A stretch of DNA of 49,981 bases, taken from Annulohypoxylon bovei var. microspora (taxonomy: Eukaryota; Ascomycota; Sordariomycetes; Xylariales; Hypoxylaceae). The notes under the pieces were generated by a model, which saw only the letters and a list, made by a program, of their open reading frames with translations, was not told the DNA's origin and made no database searches. Every line of letters begins with the position of its first letter. Positions within the stretch are counted from its first letter, which is position 1. The stretch spans positions 1 through 49,981 of the forward strand of contig MU405409.1 in assembly GCA_022836615.1 (NCBI GenBank), written 5' to 3'. This document shows, piece after piece, positions 22,555 to 33,610 of this stretch. The position numbers and the translations under genes are program-made.

Positions 22555-23031
22555 TTAGCCGCTCCTCCGCTGCAGATGACGCTTCATCTTATTCCACAAA
22601 CCATTAGGCCTTGCCTCCCCTTTCATGTCCTCATACACTGGAATTTCCTCTTCCACGCATACTAACACTACCCTACCAGGTTGGTCCTCGGGCCAGAACT
22701 CCATCGTCACTACTGACACGTTCTCTAATTCTTCTTCAACCTCCCAACCCTCGCCCCCTTTTTCTGTATACCCACTTTTAATCATAGATACAAGGGGCAC
22801 AAAAACATCCTCCCTCACCGCATCACCGCATAACCCACCGTCTTCATCAGCACCGTCGCATCGAAAAACAACATCGTGGCCAAGGACGCGACAGCACGAG
22901 TGCAGCGGACACATCTTTCCACCCTCGGATGGCGGGACCCTATGCCCGCACACGTGACTCTCCCGCTCCGCGGCGTCGAGGCCGAGGAGCTCGTAGTGGT
23001 AAGCGGCATGAATGTTCTGGTATAGACACAT
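22555..23031 (-). CDS. Small Cys-rich hypothetical protein (MC...CGH type)
   Basis: Single-exon 158-aa protein from ATG 23031 (MCLYQNIHAAYHYELLG). Cys/His residues cluster in the first 70 residues: ESHVCGHRV, KMCPLHSCCRVLGH, FRCDG and GLCGD, a plausible zinc-binding arrangement. The rest is acidic with beta-like segments (VSVVTMEFWPEDQPGRVVLVCVEEEIPVYED) and a basic end (KMKRHLQRRSG). Not recognised by name; similar fungal proteins are annotated as hypothetical. It lies between two larger genes with no shared pathway. Confidence 0.6.
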   Translation of the reverse strand: MCLYQNIHAAYHYELLGLDAAERESHVCGHRVPPSEGGKMCPLHSCCRVLGHDVVFRCDGADEDGGLCGDAVREDVFVPLVSMIKSGYTEKGGEGWEVEEELENVSVVTMEFWPEDQPGRVVLVCVEEEIPVYEDMKGEARPNGLWNKMKRHLQRRSG

Positions 23032-23492
23032 GGTGACTGCTTATCCAATGCACGCACTGGAATAATTCGTAATTCTCTCACCTAGAAGAGCGACGTTGAT
23101 CAATGCCGCCGAAGAGCTTACAATTAAATGGCGGGAGTAGAAAGGACATTTACAGCAGACTAAGATATTGTTACTACCTATGCATGTCTTTCGGCTCGTT
23201 CCTTATCTTGTAATCCGGCGAACAAAGGACTGTTCGCTATTGTTTTACGAATGGACTCAAGGGTGGCCTAACAGCACGCATGTGATGTGTCATAATAGTG
23301 TGAAAACCAAATGCAATTCATACGCCACGGACAAAGACACATTGCCTTCACGATGCCTTTGCGAAGAATCCTCAACTTAGAAGTAAACCTAAGCCCTAAT
23401 ACTACACTAAAAACACTAATCCCTAGTGTTGCAAAGACTCCATGTCACTCCCCATCCTAATGCCTTTCCTTTTGTGGCGCTCCTCCAAAAAC
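23032..23492. other. Intergenic spacer
   Basis: Separates two minus-strand genes, so its left part is the promoter of the Cys-rich small protein. A 70-codon plus frame at 23168-23380 has no coding character. Confidence 0.35.
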
Positions 23493-26400
23493 TTAGTCAT
23501 CGTCGGTGTAGCGGGGACCAGCAGCCGGCGTCTCTGCGTTGTACACGCCCGGTGTAGGAGCTCCGTAATATCCGCTAGAAGAGGCAAAACCGCTCGCTGC
23601 CGGTGTAGGAGCTGCAGCGGCGGGGGTAGGTGCGGAGTCGGCTCCCCAGCCGCCGCTTTGCCAACTGGCGCCGGGAGTAGGTGCATTCATCGCACCAGGT
23701 GTGGGCGCATTATACGCACCGGGAGTCGGAGCGTTCATGGCACCGGGTGTAGGGGCACCCAAGGGACCAGCACCCGGAGTTGGCGCGTCGTAAGCATTCG
23801 ATGACCCGCTCGCACCAGGTGTGAAGCCCCAAGTTTCGCCCCCGCTGGCTCCTGGAGTAGCTGCTGAGGCGCCGTATGGCGTCTTCGAACCCCAGTTGTC
23901 ACCACCACTTCCGCTGTAGGCTGGCGTCTTCGACCCGTGACTGAAATGATCAGGCGCTGGCGTCTTGGCGCCCGACGACCAAGCAGGTGTGCGACTACCG
24001 GAACCGTAGGAGGTTCTGCTTCCGTCGTAAGGATTGACCGTGCGGGAACCATCAGCAGCCCACGCCGGCGTCCGACCACCATCGCCACCCCTGCCCCACG
24101 CAGGAGTACGTCCACCACTTCCTCCGGCCGACGGGGTTTTCCAAGCGGGGGTTCGTGACGAGGCGGACCCCACAGGTGTGCGACCTCCGCTCCAATCTGC
24201 GTTCCCTTGAGAAGGCTTTCCGGAAAACCCGCCTTGGCCGGGACGACGACTGTCATAGTTTTTGATTTCACGCCCAGTAACACTGTCGCGGACCGTAAGA
24301 TCGCCCTTCAACACACTAATGACCTTACCCTTAGAGTGTATCTCGACGCGAGCATGCGTATCCGTAGTGTCCCTGACACGTCCAAGGGTACCTTTCCAGC
24401 CACCCTTTCTTATCGTGACCGTCTGGCCAACCAGCTTGTCTCGCCCATACGAGACTTTAGGAGGTGGCATATCGCCCCTATCTCCGTTCGGGTTCAGCTT
24501 TCTTGCTGGGTTCATGACGTTCAGATCTGGACCAGAGCTGCCGGCATTGACACGACCGCCCTTTGCCGATATGGTAGAAACGTTGCTCACTTTGGACACA
24601 AAGATACCGGCATTTTCGGTGGTAGTGTTCGTGTGACAGAATACGTAAGTACGGTAAATGTGAACAATCTTGCCTTGACGGCCCATACCACCATACTCCT
24701 TTACCACATCGTCGGGTCTAATCTCAGAGCCGTTACGGTCGGCGGCGACAGCAAGCTTGCGCTTGGGCAGTTTGTTGGCGATCTGAGAAGGCATGACTTG
24801 TCTTGTATCGCCGTTCTGGTCTAGTACAACCAAGGTCTCGCGGTCGACCTTGACAATGCAACCGACAGTCATTGTGTCGAGCTGGACAAGGTCAAGCAGC
24901 GAGTACTGGCCTAGAGATCCCTGACCACCAATATCGCTTGCTTCTCGAAGATCCTTGCTGAACACTGTAATCTCGGTTGTGGTTTGGTCGGTTAAAAGGG
25001 TGACACGATCCTCGGAGATGTTTACGACCATACCGACTTCGTCGCGGTACCGACTTCCACCAATAACCTTGACGTGATCACCGGTTCGGAATTGCTTACG
25101 AAGACCCTTTGTCGGCACCTCAATTGTTTGCCCGATAAGATCACCTTCGGTGACTTGAATCGTAACAATATCCGCCTGAACATTGGTTGCTTTACCAACC
25201 ACACCTTTCTGCTCGCCTTCGTAGACCTCGACTACATCGCCTGGTAGATAGGTGACATTGGCATTGCTGTCTTTGAGACTGGCAGCGAGGGACTTCAGAT
25301 CGATATTCTCAACTCCGTCTTCGCCTCCAGACGCGAACTTAGTGACCTCCTCCAGCGATGGGTTGACATCGGTAACGATTAAGTGCTGAATCTTGATGTC
25401 TTTGACTTGGAAGCCCTTTTCGAACTCGTCACCGTTGTAATTCCAGGTGTTTGTCTGGCTACTGTATTGAAGAGTGCGTGGGTGTCTCTTCCGGGCTTCG
25501 ACCTCACTAAATAGTCTCTGCGGAGGCCGTGGCCCCATAACCGGACGCTTACGCTTCTTGTCGGCAGCCGAAATAGACTCGTCTCGTAGTCCGTAGTCGA
25601 GGCGAGGAATGAAGCGTACCCTAGCATCAAGACCGTTCTCTGTGATATCGAGAACCTGTGCGAGATCTCCGGAATGCTTCGCGGGCCTGCGGAGTCGTAC
25701 CCAGGCGCCGGGTTCCAGGGTAGGAGTCTTCTGGACTCGCATGAGATCTGGTCTCTCCTTGATATCGACGAGGATAAGTTTAGTACGGGGGTAAACGTTC
25801 ATCATGTCTTCCAGCGCCATCATCACGTCGCTCTGTCGGGGGGCTTCGACGTAGATGAGACCTTTCATGATAGAACTAGGACCACCTCGTTCGAAAGCTG
25901 CCGTGATAGCTAATTGATCCTTAGTGTTGTGGCGCTCTATCACTCGTTTCATGATAGACATGATGACTTCGCGCTCCTTGCCCTCCTTACATCGAACACC
26001 CCAGATACCTGGATCGTCGACGCTTGGGAGAAGAAGTCGCTGGGGAACAATGGCGGAATCTCCGAGACCCCTCGCAGCCCGACGATTTCCGTACTTGCGC
26101 ACGTAGCCTTCAGCTGCTCGCTCGAGATCTTCTTGTGTAACAGCATCACGCTGACGGTCGAGTTCTCGATGTCGTCGGTCATCGTCTAGTCGGCTCTGCT
26201 CGCCGAAATCACCTGGCTCCTCGTGTTCGATAAAGCCCTCATTCTCTTCTGCGGCTTCTTCATCATCTTCGCCTTCGTCCTCGTCATCAACTTCGGCTTC
26301 GATATCGACAAAGACGTTTCGCTTCTCGCGACGTCGCTTGCGACGATGGGTCTAGGCAATTATTTAGTTAGGCATCGATTTCTGTGACATGAAATGAAAA

Positions 26401-26702
26401 AGATTTGAACGCGGCAAATGGGTAATGATATGACTCACCTGAACTTCATCCTCTTCATCTTCTTCATCCTCGTCCTCTTCTTCGTCATCATCATTCCCGC
26501 CGGCTACGTCGCCTTCACCATCATCCTCGTCTCCTTCGTCATCGTCTCCATTGTGCGCAGGAGATGATTTACTAGGCTGCTTCGACTTCTCATTGCGGCT
26601 GTGGTTGCCCTGATTCTCGTCGTCGCTGAAGTCGGCAGGAGCTGGATTAAAATCCTCCTCGTCCTCAGACTCGGGTAGGTCGTGGTCGCGTGGATCACTC
26701 AT
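23493..26702 (-). CDS. SPT5: Transcription elongation factor SPT5
   Basis: Two exons, complement(join(23493..26351,26439..26702)), 1040 aa; the 87-nt intron has donor GTGAGT and acceptor CCTAG, phase 0. Start ATG 26702 (MSDPRDHDLPESEDEED). Domain order: acidic N-terminus (to about residue 165), NGN domain about 204-276 (IWGVRCKEGKEREV to the MNVYP region), KOW1 (GAWVRLRRPAKHSGDLAQV) near 300, further KOW domains (GDVVEVYEGEQKGVVG, GDHVKVIGGSRYRDEVG, GKIVHIYRTYVF, GQTVTIRKGGWKGTLGRV), and a C-terminal repeat region from about 811 with GGRTPAW, SKTPAY and NAPTPGA units. With SPT4 it forms DSIF, which binds RNA polymerase II and is phosphorylated by CDK9/Bur1 on the repeats. Length equals the yeast protein (about 1060). 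Confidence 0.97.
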
Positions 26703-27307
26703 TGTGTCGAGTGATCGATCGCGTAAATTAAATTGTGGTCAGTTGTAAGAAGAGAGGTGGTTGATGCGAAGATAAAAAGGTAGAGAAAGGAAGGAAGGTT
26801 TAGAAGATAGTTGAAGGTTGGATGAATTTCTTTATGATGAATGTATCAACAGTCGGGAACGTGCTCAATCCCTAGGTTAACTCTGGCGATTGAAAGCTTG
26901 GGATACTCTAGTCTTAATTGGGGTTAGTATATTTGAATTAGGTAAAAGGTGGGATCATAAGTGGCTGTGGCAGCTGGATATGACTGGTCCTTGTACATAT
27001 AATGCGGAAGTCACTGTGGCAGTGCGGTCAGTGTGGTGTGGGTACGTACCTACGTGGTGACTCCAACAGGAAAAAGAATGTGGCTAAAGCCAGTGTTAGA
27101 AACCTGAGGCTTAAACAATCGCGCAAAATGAACAACCACCAAGATCACAAGGGAATAGGTCGGGGGACTTACTGCCGCAGATTTTTCCTCCGCCAGGGCT
27201 TTATTTGCCAAGGGGAAATGGTAGTCGAATAGCTTGGCCCAATACCAGATTTGATGATTGACCTATCGTAAACGAAACAATAGAGTGTGCGTCCGAGCCT
27301 CCTAATC

Positions 27308-27348
27308 GTACGGAATATCGTCTATGTGTAATAGACGTTATTCTGTAC
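27308..27348. repeat. 41-nt hairpin
   Basis: GTACGGAATA (27308-27317) pairs with TATTCTGTAC (27339-27348) with one G-U pair, and CGTCTAT (27319-27325) pairs with ATAGACG (27331-27337), leaving one T-T mismatch and a 5-nt loop GTGTA. Confidence 0.6.
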
Positions 27349-27416
27349 TGGTAAGGGTAAACTCGTGTGTAAATTATTGATTGATCTAAGTTCTTAAACT
27401 AACTAAGATTTGCGCG

Positions 27417-27492
27417 CGATCTGAGGTTATCTTAGCAGCCAACGCTTGCCACCGCAGGTGGTCCAAGCGTTGCTGCGGAAACCCTCAGATCG
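27417..27492. repeat. 76-nt three-tier hairpin
   Basis: Three nested stems: CGATCTGAGG (27417-27426) with CCTCAGATCG (27483-27492); GCAGCCAACGCTTG (27435-27448) with CAAGCGTTGCTGC (27464-27476), one bulged base; and CCACC with GGTGG around loop GCA (27449-27461). Could be a structured RNA, small-RNA precursor or foldback transposon remnant. Confidence 0.6.
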
Positions 27493-28126
27493 GGGATCCA
27501 CAAGAGGATCAAGTGTGAGATTTATGTACCTACTAGGTACATTGAAGTTGATGTTGAGAAGGGGGAGAAGAAAAAAAAGGATAATAGCCCTGGAGGTTTA
27601 GAATATGTTTTCTACAATTTGCTGAAATGGTCGGACCATGTCTACACCACTAAGGTTTGCTATAAGCACATATAGAAATAAGCGCTACTACTACCTACAT
27701 ATCCATCTCTAAGAAACGAAACAAAGAACACAATTAGTGGACTTGAGTACTAAAGATGAATATAATTCTTCTTACGGTTATCCTTAGTACGACTCTCCTA
27801 TTTTATTCGCAGATATTCTCATTCCAAGACAGCTATTTGTTCACTTTCTAGTCTTCCTACCTTGGCATGTGCCTTTCCTAGGACTTTTATAGTATGTGAC
27901 CTCACAGAGCACACGTAGAAACCCACAACTTAATATCTGAACTATAATGTGGGCTGTCTTCTCATTATACCGAAACCGGCCCTACATCCCTATGGACTAC
28001 CGACCACCGACCTTAATAACCTCATGCCGTGCCTTCTGCCTACCGATCCATCCAGCAGGGGTATTCTGCCTGCTCTCCCAGGTAATAACTACTAATATAC
28101 AGGATGAAGCTTGGTGTATGAGAAGT

Positions 28127-28184
<58 letters not shown>

Positions 28185-28312
28185 CGGTGAGNNNNNNNNN
28201 NTCCCTCCCTACCCAACCCCCCGGGTTATTCCCCCGGCCCCCCCAGTTAAACACACAAAAACTCACGGTTTCCGTTTGTTGTATGAGACCACCCCCCCCC
28301 CCCCCCCCCCCC
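28127..28312. other. Assembly gap flanked by homopolymer runs
   Basis: A 58-base G run (28127-28184), ten N (28192-28201), poor-quality C-rich sequence, and a 21-base C run (28292-28312). TTGGTGTATGAGA just before the G run and TTGTTGTATGAGA just before the C run match at 12 of 13 bases. The sequence here should not be trusted. Confidence 0.9.
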
Positions 28313-28641
28313 GCCCGATGATTTGTGTCTAAAGGCAAGGCTTCTGCCTTTCTCGCATCAGAAAATGAATCGGCTCCCTTGTTTTCTCCGAAGTCTACTC
28401 TAACGGACAATAGACTTTCTCCTACCCTGGCATGCCCTTTACTAACAGACTCTGTGAGTTTGTTCGTAACCAAAACATGATGCAGGCCCGAAAACAAACG
28501 CCTTGCTTCGTAAATGCATATAGCGATCTAGAGGGTAATGCCAATCTAAAGATTCTCGCTCGGGATTACGTCTGGCATGGGAATTTTCATCATGATACTT
28601 CGGTCAACTGCGTGAACCTCCACAGATTGGAACTGAGCATC

Positions 28642-30585
28642 TCAAATCTTTACGCCCCAAACACCTCTTCCGCCGCTGACACCAAGCCATTCGCCATCAC
28701 CATCGCTATTGCGGAGTGGTGGGGCCCAGCCTAGATTGCCGACTTCGTAATCACACTGCCAACTAGCGACAGGGGTAAGGTGTTTCTCGGCCGATCCGAC
28801 ACCGTTTGAGGGCAAGCTGCTAGTAGGAGTACTGTTTACAAGATCCCATAGCAGAACTTGGCAGTCATCGCCACCCGAGGCGAGTAGTCCTCTCCTCCCC
28901 GGTGACCATTCCACCGAGCTTACAGAACCGCCATGGCCCCGTAATTCTAGTAGAGCCTGTCCAGGATGTCGTACATCGAGGATTCGGATGACGTTTGAAT
29001 CTTGCGCGAACGTCGCTAACATATAAGTATCATGGGGCGAAGTTGCCAGCCTTAATAAGGGCGGTGCGTGCGACATAGTCTGCTGAGCTAAGGTAGGACT
29101 TATCCTGCCGCCATTCGCATCTACAGTATTGTTAGCAAATGTCGATAAATAGAAGAGCGTGGTAGAAATCATACCCCGGTCGTCCTTGGCAGTTGGTTCA
29201 TAGATAATAGTGCTATGTTCCAAGCTACGGAGGTCGAACATTCGCACACTTCCGTCTTGTCCACAGCTGACGAACACGTCCACACTATTGGCACAAAATC
29301 GAACATCGTAGACTTCCTTATCGTGAGCAATTAGTTGGGTCTTGGCGGTCAGGGACGGAATATCCCAAATGGTACAAGTTGTGTCAATGCTAGAGGTAAT
29401 AATTAGACTTGGGGAAACGGTATTCCAGTCCAACGACGTGAGAGGGGCGGTATGGTCCGGAGTCTTTGAATTGGACAGCAACGCCAGCGGCGTGAGCTTG
29501 TTTATAGGCGCACCTAGGGCTGATTTATTAATCGAGTTTGAGTGCGCTGTCTGAGCATCCGCCGGCAGAGACCAAAGCCGAAGATGATCGCCGGAGGTGG
29601 CTAGAAGATCGGTAGATTGCTTTTGGGACGAGGGAGGCTCCCACAGGAGACGCGTCACAGGGTATGAATGGGTTGCTTCCGCAACCTTTGTAAATTCCAT
29701 GCTATACTTAGACGAACCAGGTGTATATATATCAGAAGGGGTACTGATGATCTGCGAATCGAGGATTTGGATCTAGAAAACGAGTCGGTTAGTGGATCGT
29801 GAACATAAAAGCTTAGAATATTCGGGGCGTTGGCATACAAAATTGTGCCCGTCTTCCAGGTAGCTTCCGATGGCGACCTTGCCAGCTCCTCTGTCCCGAG
29901 GAGCCCATTTGCACCAGTCAAATGCGTAGAGAGCCCAAGGAGCCAAGTAATTGCTCGTGGATGGTTGGGCATTGACAAGCTCGTATCCTAGGGTACCCGG
30001 CGGACCATCGGACAGACTTGAATCGGCTCGCGGCCTGATGTCTGCTAGACCAAGCGGCGTATTAGAGATGTTGCGCTGCGACCCCGGGGCGCCGTACTTG
30101 GCATCTTGCGGCGACATGTATTGGGACGAGGGGCCAGCAGCAGATCCTCCGGGTGTAGTAGGCGTGTAGGGTGAATAAGAGGTGGCAGGATTCTCGTAAG
30201 GAGCCGCAGGACTAGATCTCGAGTAGCCGTGCGATAAGCTCAAAGAAGGTGGCTTCGATGGTGAGGAGTATTCGCTCGGGGAGTGTTGTATTGCGCCAGA
30301 CATGGTGGGTAGGGTGGGCGCGGTATTAGCACTCATGGCGGGGGGACGACCAGGGCCTAATCCTCCAGGTTGAAGAATGTTGGGCACACCGGAATTTTGG
30401 TATTGAGGATTGACGGGTTGCGATGCGGGCTGATCGAGCTTGATGTGCGGGCCGGAGGTGGTGAACTCTCGCGGGGAGATTTGTCCGCTGTGGCTCATGG
30501 TGGGAGAAATATGGAGTTCGTCGTGTTGTGAGCCATAGGTATTAGTTCGTCTCGGGGCGGCTCCGTACTGCCCTGGCTGGTTCAT
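28642..30585 (-). CDS. WD40 protein, AN11/TTG1/DCAF7 family
   Basis: Two exons, complement(join(28642..29772,29839..30585)), 625 aa. The 66-nt intron (donor GTATGC, acceptor TTTTCTAG) splits the family hallmark: YLAPWALYAFDWCKWAPRD and KVAIGSYLEDGHNF on one side, IQILDSQ on the other. Start ATG 30585 (MNQPGQYGAAPRRTN) opens a roughly 200-residue Pro/Ser-rich extension before the propeller. WD-type repeats follow: LLATSGDHLRLWSLP, PLTSLDWN...CTIWDIPS, VYDVRFC...VRMFDLRS, VIRILDVRHPGQALLELRGH and VSSVEWSP...VLLWDLVN; the end is GVSGGRGVWGVKI. Members are scaffolds (DCAF7 binds DYRK kinases and CUL4-DDB1; AN11/TTG1 act in plant transcription complexes). Its fungal role is little known. Confidence 0.88.
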
Positions 30586-31040
30586 GTTGGATGCGCTAAA
30601 CAGCAGTCGCGACAAAGCTGCGAGACACTCTGGCTTGGGATCGACCGCTATTGGCCCGGTTTGCGATGAAAGGGCGAGAGAGTGAAAGGGATATAAAGTA
30701 TGTAGAAACCGCAAAGGAGAAAGAGTTAACAGGAAGAGGACCGGTCGCTCGAGTTATCGACTTATCAACTTATCGACTATCGACCTCGATATCTCGATGT
30801 CGACGTCAATAATCGATATCACTACTTAGTAAAGTAATGACTTGGGAATGTCGCAAGCGACTTGGAAGTTGGGTTGACAGTCAAAATGCTGGAATATTTT
30901 TTTCCCCTGCAGAATTCGCGACGTCGGGCGGAAGAGGGCCTGGTTGGGCTCTGCGGCTCCTGCTCGTGGCACTACCACTTATTTCTAACCCTGCGCTGCT
31001 GGGCTCCAGCTGGGTGTCGTTCTCGTAATGCTGCTACTGT

Positions 31041-31064
31041 CAATGCCAATGCCAATGCCAATGC
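31041..31064 (+). repeat. Hexanucleotide microsatellite (CAATGC)4
   Basis: Four perfect CAATGC units in the spacer upstream of the WD40 gene. Confidence 0.9.
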
Positions 31065-31542
31065 CACCCAATAATATTGGAGCAATACTAATAAAGACGA
31101 CGACTAAAGACTTGATGTTTAAGTCGCAGTTGATGAGGAGATATAAAACTGATAATATTATTGATATGTTTGTGTGCCTGCGCCTATGTCACTGACACTG
31201 GCTAGCTTGCGCTACCTCTAGATGCCAATTAGCAATTCCAGTTACGAGTGTGAACAAGTTCGTCAATCAATTGGGGGGACGGAGAGATTGATGGTTGAGG
31301 AAGTATCCAGGTGCCAGGGCCCAGGTGGGATCCCCGATCTTAGACGCTAATCCCAGGTACTTTCGTACATATAGTACAAAGTACCAAGTACCGTCTCAAG
31401 GTCAACTTCCCCTCACTGCCCTCATTACGACCAAAGGTTCAGTACCTGAGTGATGCTAGTGCAAGCCATAAACTCAATTTTGGCACCTGGTCAGTCATCC
31501 GAATTACGTGTAGGTACCTTAGTAGGTACTCTATACAACTAT

Positions 31543-31588
31543 ATACCTGTCCAGATACCTGTCCAGATACCTGTCCAGATACCTCCAG
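31543..31588 (+). repeat. 12-bp tandem repeat ATACCTGTCCAG
   Basis: Three perfect copies (31543-31578) followed by a shortened copy ATACCTCCAG. The unit contains the TACCT core seen in the dispersed motifs of this window. Confidence 0.9.
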
Positions 31589-32314
31589 GGGTACATCCAT
31601 AGTATTAAAGTTATTGTATTTGTACCTAATCCTAGAGGACGTAGCGGTTCAAGATAAACTTAAAGAGAACTCAATCATCATCTAGTGAACCTGTTCGCCT
31701 TGTTTGCATAAGTGCACATTCGCTTTTATCTGACCAAGTCAATATCGAAATGTTACAAATGTAAATAAACAACTTCTTCTCCTTTTTCCTTCCTTCTTTT
31801 TCAACTAGAAGGTCAATATTGAGGACGAAAGACACGATATTCATACTCGCACTCGGCATCGGCAAACATCCCACATTACGAAGTACCTAGTTACGAGAAA
31901 TATCTCCGATTTATAAGAGACATTTTAGACCGAGGCTCTAGGTATCTTCTAACAATACCTCAATACCTACATTTACATGAAAACTTGTCTGATTTTTCTA
32001 GTCTTAATTATACTTGTCTACCAATTCTGTCTCGGACAGAAATACGTTTCCCCAACAGAGCTATATCGACTTCATTGTAGGTCAAAGAATTACCTCAAGG
32101 CTCTAGCTCTAGCTCTTTCTTTCGTCACGCCACCAGTTCTCCCGCGAGGACTCATTCTTGGTACCAAGGTAATAAACGGAGCTTATCTCGGCAAGAGAAT
32201 CTCTCGTTTATATATCTTACCTACCTGGGTATCTACCGAAGCTTTTACTACTGCCGCCAGTTCGTTAAGTTATATTACTTTTCAATCTTATAACTGAACT
32301 GCTCATTCGTCTCC

Positions 32315-33550
32315 ATGGCCTGTCCAAATGCTACAATGGGAGACGATCTCCCGTCACTCCTTTTATTACCCCCGCCTCCACATCCCGCAACCCGGCTCAC
32401 TCTTAACGCCGCATATGAACCTCCTCTCAAAGCCGCCATCTCAAAATTGAAAAATGGAAGAAGCGGAAAGAACGGCGCAACTTTGATCGCCTGTTTGGTA
32501 TCACCTATTCTCACGGGAAATTATGTGCGATACAAGTCGCTTTCTTGGCCTCATGTCCAATCTATTCTAGCCGATCTTTACAGCATTATATCCGTCATCT
32601 GCGTTCAACTATCAGTTCCTACAGATATCCACGCCGGTCCGGGATCCGTAGACATCCGGGTGGTTTTAATCGACCATGATTTATCTAAGCCGCCAATAAT
32701 CGATTCAAAACGAGCGATAGAACCGAATAATACAGTAATAGTCAACCTTCCAACCTTTGTATCGGCCTATCATCCTTGGCGATATATATTCCATGCAAAT
32801 AACGAACCTGGTTATGAACTACTCTCGGCATACCTCAAATTATTTGAAGGCATTCAGAAGTTGAAGCAATCTCAGATTGTCGTCGTCGATGGTGGGCTTG
32901 CTTTATCCGTCGGATCACCGGTCCCGTCACAATTATCTCCCCAAACCATTACTCATCCCACCGTATGTTTGGGGGGTACATTTGATCATCTACATCCTGG
33001 GCATAAATTGCTCTTGACTGCTGCCGTTCTGCTGCTGAAGGTGCCTGAGAAAGGCGCACCACAGCCGTGCCGGTTTATCATTGGTATAACAGGGGATGAG
33101 TTGCTGAAGAGGAAAAAGTATGCCGAGTACGTGCAGTCTTGGGATGAACGTGCCACGAATACAATTGAATTTCTATCTTCGATACTCGAGTTATCTAGTA
33201 ACGGCTGGAAGAAGGGCCAAGCTACTCAAATTACTAAGGACAGCGGAGAATTCGTCGCTCTATTCCGGAACAGCACTATCGAAGTTCGCTGCGTCGTTAT
33301 CCAGGATGCCTATGGTCCAACTATCACCACCGAAAATATGGATGTCCTCGTAGTTTCGGGCGAGACAAGAGGCGGGGGAAACGCTGTGAATGAACGGCGG
33401 AAGGAACTCGGCTGGCGGCAACTTGAGATATTTGAAGTGGATGTGCTCGATGCTGAGGGAATCGTGCACAAGTCATCAGAAACGCGAGATTTTACCCAAA
33501 AGATAAGCAGCACAGCTATTCGGAAGCAAAAGGCCGAGTCTCGTGCTTAG
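32315..33550 (+). CDS. CAB4: Phosphopantetheine adenylyltransferase (CoA biosynthesis)
   Basis: Intronless 411-aa protein from ATG 32315. The C-terminal half is a nucleotidyltransferase of the PPAT class: VCLGGTFDHLHPGHKLLLT with the HxGH signature at residues 227-230, GITGDELLKRKKYAE, the central strand VRCVVIQDAYGPTIT, VVSGETRGGGNAVNERRKELG and the C-terminal ISSTAIR, a sulfate/phosphate-binding signature. It transfers AMP from ATP to 4'-phosphopantetheine, the fourth step of CoA synthesis (yeast Cab4); dephospho-CoA kinase is a separate protein in fungi and no such domain is seen here. The N-terminal 220 residues are a fungal extension. It is convergent with the SDR gene, whose stop is about 60 bp away. 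Confidence 0.93.
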   Translation: MACPNATMGDDLPSLLLLPPPPHPATRLTLNAAYEPPLKAAISKLKNGRSGKNGATLIACLVSPILTGNYVRYKSLSWPHVQSILADLYSIISVICVQLSVPTDIHAGPGSVDIRVVLIDHDLSKPPIIDSKRAIEPNNTVIVNLPTFVSAYHPWRYIFHANNEPGYELLSAYLKLFEGIQKLKQSQIVVVDGGLALSVGSPVPSQLSPQTITHPTVCLGGTFDHLHPGHKLLLTAAVLLLKVPEKGAPQPCRFIIGITGDELLKRKKYAEYVQSWDERATNTIEFLSSILELSSNGWKKGQATQITKDSGEFVALFRNSTIEVRCVVIQDAYGPTITTENMDVLVVSGETRGGGNAVNERRKELGWRQLEIFEVDVLDAEGIVHKSSETRDFTQKISSTAIRKQKAESRA

Positions 33551-33610
33551 TCTAAATATTTCGTTGCTACTAAATATTTGGCTACCCACTTGAAATATTA
33601 CCGACGACAC

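Larger units (their letters stand above)
26703..28641. other. Intergenic spacer with two hairpins and an assembly gap
   Basis: About 1.9 kb: SPT5 promoter at the left, hairpins at 27308-27348 and 27417-27492, then the homopolymer-flanked gap at 28127-28312. Glycine- or proline-rich frames across the gap are artefacts of the G and C runs. No supported gene. Confidence 0.45.
30586..32314. other. Divergent promoter region with tandem repeats
   Basis: Lies between the divergent WD40 and adenylyltransferase genes. It holds (CAATGC)4 at 31041-31064 and a 12-bp tandem repeat at 31543-31588. An open frame at 31977-32297 (ATG present, hydrophobic first 20 residues) is weak as a gene, since its remaining sequence has no coding character and it abuts the next start codon. 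Confidence 0.4.

Noticed and set aside
27997..28497. Frames with poly-Gly/poly-Pro across the gap
   Set aside because: They are produced by artificial G and C runs and undetermined bases.
31977..32297. 106-codon frame with a hydrophobic, signal-peptide-like start
   Set aside because: Codon use and composition after the leader look random, and it lies in the leader region of the adenylyltransferase gene.
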